Positions 1 to 5,624 of a stretch of DNA of 6,140 nt are shown in pieces. Position 1 is the first letter of the stretch. Every line of letters starts with the position of its first letter. The DNA lies in assembly GCA_023386115.1 (NCBI GenBank), contig JAEWKL010000708.1, positions 1-6,140 of the forward strand, read 5' to 3'. The notes below the pieces were generated by a model. The model ran no database searches and was not told the origin of the DNA. It saw only the letters and a list, made by a program, of their open reading frames with translations. This stretch comes from Pseudomonadota bacterium. GTDB lineage: Bacteria; Pseudomonadota; Alphaproteobacteria; Rhizobiales; Beijerinckiaceae. The position numbers and the translations under genes are program-made.

Positions 1-137
1 ACCTGACGGGCACCTTCACCGCCGGTCTGCTCGTGCTGGGCGCCGTCACCCTCGCGGGCGGCCTCGTCGCGATGACCCTGAAGGTCAGCCGGGACCTGGA
101 GGACGCGGCGGCCAGCAAGGCGGCGCCGGCGGAGTGA
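1..137 (+). CDS. C-terminal end of a probable MFS transporter (5' truncated)
   Basis: The frame starting at base 3 is open from the window edge to a TGA at 135-137 and gives 44 residues. They begin LTGTFTAGLLVLGAVTLAGG, continue with a hydrophobic run ending near LVAMTL, and finish with a charged tail (KVSRDLEDAAASKAAPAE). A Gly/Ala/Leu-rich last membrane helix followed by a short polar cytoplasmic tail is how 12-helix major facilitator proteins end. The TG-x-FTAGL opening recalls helix 12 of the anion:cation symporter group of MFS carriers. That reading rests on memory of the family and on one helix only, so another multi-helix membrane protein is possible. It runs convergently with the large minus-strand operon and probably belongs to a separate unit to the left. 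Confidence 0.55.
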   Translation, partial: LTGTFTAGLLVLGAVTLAGGLVAMTLKVSRDLEDAAASKAAPAE

Positions 138-183
138 GGACGGCTCGGGGCTGCGGCCGGACTGTTTCGGTCGCTGCCCGGTG

Positions 184-219
184 TCTCGAGGAGTGCTCGA
201 TGGTGCGCTCTCCTCGAGA
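184..219 (+). terminator. Hairpin downstream of the MFS gene, possible terminator
   Basis: Bases 184-193 (tctcgaggag) and 210-219 (ctcctcgaga) form a perfect 10-bp inverted repeat around a 16-base loop, starting 46 bp after the MFS stop codon. No T-run follows, so it is not a classic intrinsic terminator. It may act as a 3'-end stabiliser, work with Rho, or be a protein-binding dyad. Confidence 0.35.
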
Positions 220-512
220 GCGCCTGTCTCGCACGGTCGAGCCGACTGAATTTCAATCCTCAGCGGCAGGCGGGCCACGAGGATAGCACCCGCCAAGGAC
301 TGGGCCAGGCCGGTCATGGGCACAGAAGGCATCCCCCACGAGGAGAGGCGGATTTCCTTGGACTTCGTGTTCCGCCTGCCTAGTGCGCCCACGCCCGAGA
401 GCGGCTTGGTCAGGCTCTGTCGATAGCCCAGGCGATGACGCAATCAAGTCCTGAGCGCCCGGATCACACATCGCGGCCCGATGCGGCCCATTTGCGCCGC
501 GGGCAGGCTTCC

Positions 513-530
513 AAAAGCTCAAGCAGAGCT
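513..530 (-). terminator. Short hairpin plus T-tract, possible tRNA terminator remnant
   Basis: Read on the minus strand, AGCTC (530-526), a 5-base loop TGCTT and GAGCT (520-516) form a short perfect stem followed at once by TTT. Including the last base of the stem this makes four Ts. It lies about 65 bp past the end of the tRNA-like 5' half on the same strand. The stem is only 5 bp, so efficiency would be low. Confidence 0.25.
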
Positions 531-553
531 CGCGAAGCGCTAAGTCCTTCGCG
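531..553. repeat. 7-bp perfect inverted repeat
   Basis: cgcgaag (531-537) and cttcgcg (547-553) flank a 9-base loop. It directly abuts the T-tract hairpin at 513-530 and lies between it and the tRNA 5' half. It may be part of a tandem terminator structure or a protein-binding dyad; nothing further distinguishes these. Confidence 0.3.
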
Positions 554-596
554 GATCAGGAGATCAATCTAGCACCGGCTCTGCTCGTCCTCCACC

Positions 597-635
597 TTCG
601 GAGGGCAACGCTCTATCCAGCTGAGCTACGGGTGC
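597..635 (-). pseudogene. 5' half of tRNA-Arg(CCG), broken after the anticodon loop
   Basis: Read on the minus strand from 635, the sequence has acceptor strand GCACCCG (635-629), TA at 8-9, D stem GCTC/GAGC (626-623 and 613-610) around loop AGCTGGATA with the invariant A14, G18, G19 and A21, then anticodon strand TTGCC (608-604) and loop CTCCGAA (603-597). The anticodon is CCG (601-599), reading the Arg codon CGG. This is essentially the standard alphaproteobacterial tRNA-Arg(CCG) 5' half. Past 597 the match ends: the following GGTGG pairs with TTGCC only through three wobbles, no TTCGAAT-like T arm occurs on this strand down to base 138, and only a loose 6/7 acceptor-like match (CCGGTGC, 578-572) follows. 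It cannot mature into a normal tRNA as it stands. The missing half appears to lie on the opposite strand at 730-767. Confidence 0.8.
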
Positions 636-648
636 TGACCGCGAAGCC

Positions 649-677
649 TCTGTAGCCCGGCTCAGGCCGGAGCGCAA
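649..677 (-). promoter_or_regulatory. Probable sigma-70-type promoter of the tRNA-Arg 5' half
   Basis: On the minus strand TTGCGC (677-672) and TACAGA (654-649) are separated by exactly 17 bp. The -10 box ends 13 bp before the first tRNA base at 635, so transcription would start a few bases upstream of the mature 5' end, as is usual for tRNA genes. The spacer contains the dyad CCGG-cctgag-CCGG. The boxes are imperfect, and in such GC-rich DNA the support is mainly the spacing and position. Confidence 0.4.
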
Positions 678-729
678 CAGGGAAAGGGCAGGCAGGGTCG
701 CCAGGGAGGATCCGGGCGAGGGCTCCTGC

Positions 730-767
730 GGCATCGGTCACACGGTCGAAGCGGGTCGGGTGCGCCC
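730..767 (+). pseudogene. Diverged 3' half of a tRNA-Arg, on the opposite strand to the 5' half
   Basis: Read on the plus strand, the segment lays out as the 3' half of a class I tRNA. It has anticodon-stem strand GGCAT (730-734), a 5-base variable loop CGGTC (735-739), T stem ACACG/CGGGT (740-744 and 752-756; 4 of 5 pairs), a 7-base T loop GTCGAAG (745-751), acceptor strand CGGGTGC (757-763), discriminator G764 and CCC (765-767) where CCA would be expected. The conserved G53, T55, C56, purine 57, A58 and C61 are all present; position 54 is G instead of T. The acceptor strand pairs 7 of 7 with the GCACCCG of the half at 597-635. No matching 5' half lies upstream on the plus strand. Against the alphaproteobacterial tRNA-Arg(CCG) 3' half as I remember it, 26 of the last 32 bases agree without gaps. 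The changes point to decay. A chance match cannot be fully excluded. Confidence 0.55.
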
Positions 768-783
768 GGAGGGGAGACCGTGT

Positions 784-809
784 CCGAGGGGGCGAGAATC
801 GCGCCTCGG
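784..809 (-). terminator. Imperfect GC-rich hairpin behind the operon
   Basis: On the minus strand CCGAGG (809-804) pairs with CCTCGG (789-784), and inside them GCGA pairs with TCGC around a TTC loop. It lies about 97 bp beyond the stop of the last permease gene and also 16 bp past the plus-strand tRNA 3' half, so it could serve either strand. No T-run follows. Confidence 0.3.
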
Positions 810-823
810 GTGCGGACGGCGTG

Positions 824-847
824 CGGCGCGGCCGGCGCACCGCGCCG
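824..847 (-). terminator. 8-bp GC hairpin after the last permease gene, possible operon end
   Basis: cggcgcgg (824-831) and ccgcgccg (840-847) form a perfect 8-bp stem with an 8-base loop, 58 bp downstream of the last stop codon of the minus-strand operon. There is no T-tract, so Rho-dependent or weak termination together with the hairpin at 784-809 is the likeliest role. Confidence 0.35.
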
Positions 848-905
848 ATGATGTGCCGCGCCTCATGTGCGCGTCGGCGAGCCGCGCCGAGTACCAATCG
901 AGGCG

Positions 906-1706
906 TCAGGCCGCGACGGTCATCCGCTCGATCCCATAGAGGCGGTCGACGACGACGAGGCCGATCACCGCGAGGGCGAGCTGGAGCGTGCTCAAGGCCG
1001 CGATCGAGGGATCGAACTGGTGCTCCATGTAGCTCAGCATCACCACCGGCAGGGTGAGCGTCTCCGGGCTGCCGAAGAAGTAGGAGATCGGCAGGTTGTC
1101 GAACGACACCAGGAACGAGAACAGCGAGCCCGCCGCGATGCCCGGCCGGATCAGCGGCAGGACCACGTGCCAGAAGACCTGGAGCGGATTGGCGCCGAGG
1201 AGAGCCGCCGCCTCCTCGAGGCTGCGGCCGGTGCCGCGATAGGTCGCCGCCACCGTGCGCAGGACGTAAGGAAGGCAGACCACCGTGTGGGCGATGAGCA
1301 GGGCCGTGAACGACACCCCGACCCCGATCCGCGACAGGAAGAACAGGGCCGAGAAGCCGATCACGATCATCGGCATCGAGAGCGGCGAGAGCAGATAGAC
1401 CGTCGTGGCGCCCGCGACCGCCGAGGACGAGCGGGCGAGCGCGAGGGCCGCCGGGACGCCGATGAGGCACGACAGGACAGTCGCGCCCACCGCGACGGCG
1501 AGGCTCACTCGGATCGAGGCAAGGTAGGGCGGATAATCGAGGATGCGCTGGAACCAGCGCAGCGACCAGCCCGGGATCGGGAAGGTGATGAAGCTCGCCT
1601 GCGTGAACGAGCCGACGACCACGATCGCGATCGGCAGGATCAGGAAGGCGAAGAACAGGACGACGAAGCCGCCGAGCAGGACACGTCCGAACCGGGCCTG
1701 CCTCAT
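906..1706 (-). CDS. ABC transporter inner-membrane permease, PotC type
   Basis: This is one of the two membrane subunits of an importer in the spermidine/putrescine/opine-like class; it forms half of the channel and docks the ATPase. The 266 residues show an N-terminal helix (about 12-33), further hydrophobic segments around 63-90, 99-124, 132-150 and 191-211, and a last one at 238-254. The EAA loop starts with EEAAALLGANP at 164 and ends near PLIRPGI at 190, with the conserved Gly at 171. The SFDNLPISYFF stretch (201-211) after it corresponds to the SFDD-containing segment typical of PotC-like subunits. Length is normal for the family. The ATG overlaps the stop of the preceding permease in an ATGA (1703-1706), and GGAG lies 6 bases ahead of it, so the two are probably translationally coupled. 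It is the last gene of the operon, and no ATPase follows it. Confidence 0.93.
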   Translation of the reverse strand: MRQARFGRVLLGGFVVLFFAFLILPIAIVVVGSFTQASFITFPIPGWSLRWFQRILDYPPYLASIRVSLAVAVGATVLSCLIGVPAALALARSSSAVAGATTVYLLSPLSMPMIVIGFSALFFLSRIGVGVSFTALLIAHTVVCLPYVLRTVAATYRGTGRSLEEAAALLGANPLQVFWHVVLPLIRPGIAAGSLFSFLVSFDNLPISYFFGSPETLTLPVVMLSYMEHQFDPSIAALSTLQLALAVIGLVVVDRLYGIERMTVAA

Positions 1707-2551
1707 GCGCCGCTCCGGCGCACGAGGCGCAGTTGCAGGACCAGGCAGACGAGGGCGACCGCGAGCAGCACGGTGCTCATCGTGCTCGCCAGGCCGAAGT
1801 CCCGGGTGGTGTTGAACTGCTGGTAGATGAGGAGCGGCAGGGTCTTCAGCCCGCCGCCGAGCAGCACCAGGGTGACGAAGCTGCCGTTGGCGACCATGAA
1901 GACGAGGATCGCCCCGGTGCCGATCCCGTCGAGGGAGAGCGGCAGCGTCACCGACAGGAAGGTGCGCCAGGGGCTCGCCCCGAGGAGCTGCGCGCTCTCC
2001 TCCAGGCGCCGGTCGACGCCCTGCAGCACCGCGGCGATCGACAGGACCATGAACGGCACCAGCACGTGGACGAGGCTCGCCACGACGAGCCCCGGCGTGT
2101 CGAGGACCCGCAGGGGACGCTCGATCAGGCCGAGATCCTGCACCAGCCAGGTGTTGATCAGGCCGCGGCGGGCGAACAGCACCTGCCAGCCGTAGGTGCG
2201 CATGATGATCGAGGTCAGGAGCGGGGCGATCAGCAGGAAGATGATCAGGCTGCTCAGGCGGCCGGCGTGCCGCACGAGGTAGTAGGCGACAGGGTAGCCG
2301 ATGAGCGCGCAGATCAGCGTCACGACGCCGGAGAGCAGGACGGTCTGCAGGATGCTGTCGAGGTAGAACGGATCGGTCAGGACCTGGACGTAGCGCGAAG
2401 CCGTCAGGCCCTGGCCCTCCGCCGGCACGACGCTGCGCAGGCCGTTGTCGAGGAGCGGCAGCACGAAGAAGGCGAGCAGGAACAGCACCGCCGGCAGGGC
2501 CAGGAAGGGGCGCCCGGTCAGGATCGGCCGTCGTGCCGCAGTCGCCGTCAT
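1703..2551 (-). CDS. ABC transporter inner-membrane permease, PotB type
   Basis: This is the partner membrane subunit of the same importer. The 282 residues have a first helix at about 16-36, then the periplasmic segment seen in PotB-like proteins (YVQVLTDPFYLDSI, 54-67). Membrane segments follow near 67-92, 100-117, 154-176, 211-232 and 256-275. The EAA loop runs from EESAQLLGASP (184) to PLSLDGI (210), with the conserved Gly at 191, and is the ATPase docking site. IMRTYGW (116-122) after helix 3 is characteristic of PotB/PotH-like permeases. The start ATG follows the binding-protein stop by 7 bp, with a GAGG overlapping that stop codon as ribosome binding site. It ends in the ATGA shared with the PotC-type gene. 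Two different permeases with one binding protein imply a heterodimeric channel. Confidence 0.93.
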   Translation of the reverse strand: MTATAARRPILTGRPFLALPAVLFLLAFFVLPLLDNGLRSVVPAEGQGLTASRYVQVLTDPFYLDSILQTVLLSGVVTLICALIGYPVAYYLVRHAGRLSSLIIFLLIAPLLTSIIMRTYGWQVLFARRGLINTWLVQDLGLIERPLRVLDTPGLVVASLVHVLVPFMVLSIAAVLQGVDRRLEESAQLLGASPWRTFLSVTLPLSLDGIGTGAILVFMVANGSFVTLVLLGGGLKTLPLLIYQQFNTTRDFGLASTMSTVLLAVALVCLVLQLRLVRRSGA

Positions 2552-2558
2552 CGCCGCC

Positions 2559-3599
2559 TCAGCCCCGGATCTCGCGGTTCCAGCGGTCGACCCAAGCCGA
2601 TCGGACCTTGGCGATCTCCTCGTAGGGCGGGAAATGCGCCTGCTGCCAGGGCGTGAAGCGGCGCTTGAGGGCGTCCGGATAGACCACCTTCCGGTTGGTG
2701 ACGGGGTAGTTCAGCATCGTGGCGAAGCGCAGCTGCGCCTCGGGGCTCAGCATCACGTCGATGTAGTCCCAGGCGAGCGGCTTGGCGTTCTTCGGCTTGA
2801 TCACGGCCAGGGCGTTGATCGAGCCGCCCTCGCTCGGGTTGACGAAGTCCATCCAGTCCGCGCCGGCATCGACGTGGGCCCAGGTCCGCCCGTCGAAGTA
2901 GATGCCGATATCGGCCTCGCCGCTCGACAGGTGGTTGAAGAAGTCGTTCGGCCCACCCCAGAACACCACGTTCTTGCGCATCCGCGCCATCGCCTGGAAG
3001 AACGGATCGACGGTGTCGACGCCGCCGCCGAGGGCCTTCGCGAGGGTCCAGATCAGCATGATCGGCGTCACCGCGTAGGTGAGGCCCGGCAGCGAGGCGG
3101 TCCATTCCCCCGCGGCCGTGCGGTCGACGAACTCGCGGAAGGATTTCGGCGGGTTCTTCACCGTCTTCTTGTTGTAGGTGATGCCGGCCACGCCGTAATC
3201 GAACACCGTGCCCTTGCCGGACAGGGCCTTGGTGAACTCCTCCGGGATGTCGGCGAGGTTCGGCAGCCGCTCGGTCGTGAAGGGATCGAGGAGGTCGGTC
3301 TTCGCCGCATTGATGGCGAGGTCCGGCGTCGCGATGATCACGTCGATCGGCGGGTTCTGCGGGTTGGCCTCGACCTGCGACAGCCATTGCGGCGGCGAGC
3401 CGAGGAGCACGTTGGCCTTGGCGCCGGTCCTCTGCTCGAAGGGCGCCACGAAGCTCTTGCGCACCGCCTCCTCCCAGACGCCGCCGAGGGCGGTCACGGT
3501 GATCTCGCGGCTCTGCGCCAGCGCGGGAAAGCCCGCGAGGGCGGCGGTGCCGGCGGCGGCGCTCGTGCGCAGGAGGCTGCGCCGGGTCAGGTCGGTCAT
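2559..3599 (-). CDS. Tat-exported periplasmic substrate-binding protein of an ABC importer (PotD-like fold)
   Basis: It captures the substrate in the periplasm and delivers it to the two permeases encoded just downstream. From the ATG at 3599 it has 346 residues, the usual size. The N-terminus MTDLTRRSLLRTSAAAGTAA is a twin-arginine signal (RR at 6-7) with a probable cut after ALA at about 28, so it would be exported folded. The mature protein shows class II binding-protein features: TALGGVWEEAVRKSF (36-50), a DVIIATPD strand (86-93), FDYGVAGITYNKK (133-145), EADIGIYFDG (228-237) and EGGSINALAVIKPKNAK (257-273). It then has LSPEAQLRFA (284-293) and YPVTNRK (298-304), which match the end of the PotD/PotF family. 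The family handles polyamines, opines, amino-acid derivatives and other solutes, so ligand identity is open. An in-frame ATG at 3620 exists, but AGGAG lies between the two, which favours 3599. The hydantoinase gene ends 33 bp upstream. Confidence 0.92.
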   Translation of the reverse strand: MTDLTRRSLLRTSAAAGTAALAGFPALAQSREITVTALGGVWEEAVRKSFVAPFEQRTGAKANVLLGSPPQWLSQVEANPQNPPIDVIIATPDLAINAAKTDLLDPFTTERLPNLADIPEEFTKALSGKGTVFDYGVAGITYNKKTVKNPPKSFREFVDRTAAGEWTASLPGLTYAVTPIMLIWTLAKALGGGVDTVDPFFQAMARMRKNVVFWGGPNDFFNHLSSGEADIGIYFDGRTWAHVDAGADWMDFVNPSEGGSINALAVIKPKNAKPLAWDYIDVMLSPEAQLRFATMLNYPVTNRKVVYPDALKRRFTPWQQAHFPPYEEIAKVRSAWVDRWNREIRG

Positions 3600-3608
3600 G
3601 GTCCGTCT

Positions 3609-3613
3609 CTCCT
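3609..3613 (-). promoter_or_regulatory. Ribosome binding site fixing the start of the binding-protein gene
   Basis: AGGAG on the minus strand lies 9 bases before the ATG at 3599 and inside the seven-codon extension (MMQERRT) that would result from starting at 3620. It therefore supports the shorter protein, which places the twin-arginine pair near its N-terminus. It is the best Shine-Dalgarno match in the window and fits high expression of a binding protein. Confidence 0.65.
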
Positions 3614-3632
3614 GCATCATTCGTGGACGGTG

Positions 3633-5624
3633 TTAGGACTGCAACCGGCCTTCGAGGGCCTCGATCTCGGCGACGAGCCGGGCGCGGTGGGTCCGGGTCG
3701 GCACGTCCTCGTGGCCAGGGAAGGCGCCGGGCAGGTCGGCCAGGACCCGGGCATGGATCGCGCGGCGCATCGCGGTCCGGCGGGCGAGGGGCAAGCGGAA
3801 CAGGGCCGCGTTCAGTCGATCGAGCAGGTCCGCCGTGAAGACCTGCTCGTAGACCGCGCGCTCGCGCCCGTAATCGTGGGCCGGGCCGCGGGGCGGCTGA
3901 TCGGCGCGTAGTCGCACCGTCTCGGCAGCGTCCACCCCCCCGTCTGTCAGCACAACGCCATAGACCGCCCGGGCGGCCTCGGGCGAGACGAGGCCGCGCC
4001 GGACGTCGGCCAGCACCAGGCCTGGGTCGCGCTCGGCCGGATCGCCGTAACCGCCGGCTCCCGCGGTGCGCAGCGAGACGACGTCGCCGCGGGCGACCGG
4101 CAGCACGTCGATCTTGCCGAAATGCCGCTCCCCTGGCGTGCCGGGGTTGAGCACGAACTCCGTCGGCGCACCGGGATGGCCGCCGCGCATCCCCCAGGGC
4201 CGGAAGCGCAGGCGCTCCAGGCCGCGGGCCAGGACCTGCGAGCCCTCGCCGAGGACCCGGAAGGTGAGGTCGAGACCGCTACCGCCGCGCCAGCGCCCAG
4301 GCCCGCCCGAATCCGGGCGCAGCGCGTAGCGCAGCACCTCGATGCCGACCTCCGCCTCGACGGTCTCGACCGGGTTGTTGGCGAGGTTCGAGATGCCGCT
4401 GTCCCGTCCGTCGACCCCGTCCGCCCCGTAGCGGGCGCCGGTGCCGCCGATCATCGGCTCGACCACCTGGACGTTCGGCGCGCCGTCCTCCGTCGCCTCG
4501 GCGACGACGAGGGGCACGACGAGGCCGCTGCTCGCCGCCGGCATCGCCTCCGGCAGGGCGAGGCCCAGCGCCCCGTTGAGGAGGTCGTTGACGCGGATCG
4601 CCGCCGCGTGGCGCACGCCCACCGCCGCCGGGTGCTCGGGGTTCACGAGGGAGCCCTTGGGCGCGACGATCGCGACGTGGCGCAGGAGCCCCCGGTTGAG
4701 GGGCGCCGTGGGATCGAGGGTATTGACGAGGGCGAGCACCCGCAGGGTCAGCCAGGCATGCGGCTGGCCGTGGCTCGGCACATTCATCGCCGCCGCGACC
4801 TGCGGGTCGGTCCCGGTGAAGTCCAGGGTCACGGTGCCGTCGCGCACCGTGAGCGCCAGGGCAAGGCGCACGGGCAGGGTGGAGACCGCGTCGTCGTCGA
4901 GGAAGTCGCTGAAGCGGTAAGCGCCGTCCGGCACCCGCCGCAGCACCCGCCGGGCCTTCTCGGCGGCGTAGTCGAGGAGATCCGCCTGGCCCGCCAGGAA
5001 GGCCTCGGCGCCGTGCTGGGCGATCAGGCCCTCGACCCGGCGCCGGCCGGTGGCGAGCGCCGCCAGCATGGCGCGGATGTCGCCCATATTGGCGTCCGGC
5101 GTGCGGGAATTGGCACGAAACAGCAGCTCGACGTCGGCATTCATCCGGCCGGCCCGCACCAGCTTCACCGGCGGGATCTGGAGCCCCTCCTGGAAGATCT
5201 CGTGGTTGACCGGCGAGATGCTGCTCGGCACCCGGCCGCCGACGTCGGAGCAGTGCACGAAGGCCCAGCCGTAGGCGACGATCCGGCCGTCGTGGAAATA
5301 GGGCTCGATCAGGTGCAGGTCGGGCAGGTGGGTCGCCAGGCCGACCGAGTGGTAGGGATCGTTGGTCAGGATGACGTCGCCGGGCTCGAGCGGACCGACC
5401 GCCGCGATGGCGGGCAGGCAGTTGAGGGCGACGAAGCCCGAGACGCCGATCGAGCGCGGATAGGCGAAGAAGGTGCCGTCGAGCCCGGCGAGCGCGCAGG
5501 CGAAGTCGGCAGTCTCCTTGACGTAGAGCGTGCGGCCGGTGCGCTGGAGCGTGAAGCACATCTCCTCGGCGGCGGCCGCGACCTTGTTGCCGAGGATCTC
5601 GAGGGTGACGGGATCGAGTCTCAT
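3633..5624 (-). CDS. hyuB: Hydantoinase B / 5-oxoprolinase-type subunit with a C-terminal extension
   Basis: This is the B subunit of the ATP-dependent hydantoinase/oxoprolinase family, which works with the A subunit to hydrolyse cyclic amides such as N-methylhydantoins or 5-oxoproline; relatives carboxylate ketones. The protein has 663 residues. It opens MRLDPVTLEILGNKV, as B subunits do. Family motifs in order are TNDPYH with THLPDLHLIEP (87-108), HCSDVGG (124-130), EGLQIPPVKL (146-155), NSRTPDANMGDIRA (172-185), DFTGTDPQV (268-276), IGGTGARYGADG (392-403), GGPGRWRGGSG (440-450) and GAGGYGDPAERDP (522-534). The normal family end, AVYGVVL, is at 553-559. A further 104 residues follow, rich in Arg, Ala and Leu and probably helical, making it longer than the roughly 510-600 residues I remember as usual. 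The ATG overlaps the A-subunit stop (ATGA, 5621-5624). The true substrate is unknown, and hyuB is used as a family label. Confidence 0.93.
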   Translation of the reverse strand: MRLDPVTLEILGNKVAAAAEEMCFTLQRTGRTLYVKETADFACALAGLDGTFFAYPRSIGVSGFVALNCLPAIAAVGPLEPGDVILTNDPYHSVGLATHLPDLHLIEPYFHDGRIVAYGWAFVHCSDVGGRVPSSISPVNHEIFQEGLQIPPVKLVRAGRMNADVELLFRANSRTPDANMGDIRAMLAALATGRRRVEGLIAQHGAEAFLAGQADLLDYAAEKARRVLRRVPDGAYRFSDFLDDDAVSTLPVRLALALTVRDGTVTLDFTGTDPQVAAAMNVPSHGQPHAWLTLRVLALVNTLDPTAPLNRGLLRHVAIVAPKGSLVNPEHPAAVGVRHAAAIRVNDLLNGALGLALPEAMPAASSGLVVPLVVAEATEDGAPNVQVVEPMIGGTGARYGADGVDGRDSGISNLANNPVETVEAEVGIEVLRYALRPDSGGPGRWRGGSGLDLTFRVLGEGSQVLARGLERLRFRPWGMRGGHPGAPTEFVLNPGTPGERHFGKIDVLPVARGDVVSLRTAGAGGYGDPAERDPGLVLADVRRGLVSPEAARAVYGVVLTDGGVDAAETVRLRADQPPRGPAHDYGRERAVYEQVFTADLLDRLNAALFRLPLARRTAMRRAIHARVLADLPGAFPGHEDVPTRTHRARLVAEIEALEGRLQS

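Larger units (their letters stand above)
138..905. other. 768-bp gap without a convincing protein gene; holds tRNA relics and hairpins
   Basis: No frame here has both a recognisable product and a plausible start. The stretch from about 240 to 600 is visibly less GC-rich than the flanking genes (541-600 counts to about 57% G+C), which fits non-coding or acquired DNA. A minus-strand frame of 89 codons (253-522) is open, but its product is rich in Gly, Pro and Arg and resembles nothing I know. A second minus-strand frame overlapping it (about 200-445) is also open and has a more balanced composition, but starts after a stop and is not recognised either. One of them could be an eroded gene. From 513 to 847 the gap contains a T-tract hairpin, a 7-bp hairpin, a tRNA-Arg 5' half with its promoter, a tRNA 3' half on the other strand, and two GC-rich hairpins behind the operon. 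Confidence 0.6.

Noticed and set aside
253..522. 89-codon minus-strand open frame in the gap
   Set aside because: There is no recognisable domain and a Pro/Gly/Arg-heavy composition. An overlapping frame is equally open, so it is not listed as a gene, though an eroded gene is possible.
138..635. tRNA-Arg interrupted by a group I intron in the anticodon loop
   Set aside because: Such introns occur in bacterial tRNA genes, but the 3' half would have to follow on the same strand. No TTCGAAT-like T arm or matching acceptor strand is found on the minus strand down to base 138.
597..767. Functional trans-split tRNA made from two separately transcribed halves
   Set aside because: Trans-split tRNAs are known from archaea, not bacteria. 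I see no long complementary arms beyond the two half ends, and the 3' half carries changes typical of decay (G54, CCC end).
613..1470. 285-codon minus-strand open frame overlapping the last permease in another frame
   Set aside because: It runs through the permease gene out of frame and through the tRNA 5' half. The product is Arg/Pro/Gly/His-rich, while the permease frame has proper membrane helices and an EAA loop.
3600..3620. Start of the binding protein at the upstream ATG (3620)
   Set aside because: It would place the AGGAG ribosome binding site inside the coding region and add seven codons ahead of the twin-arginine signal. The ATG at 3599 has the site correctly spaced.
2445..3911. 488-codon plus-strand open frame opposite the binding protein and hyuB end
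   Set aside because: It spans the ends of three well-supported minus-strand genes, has a shadow-like composition and has no recognisable fold.
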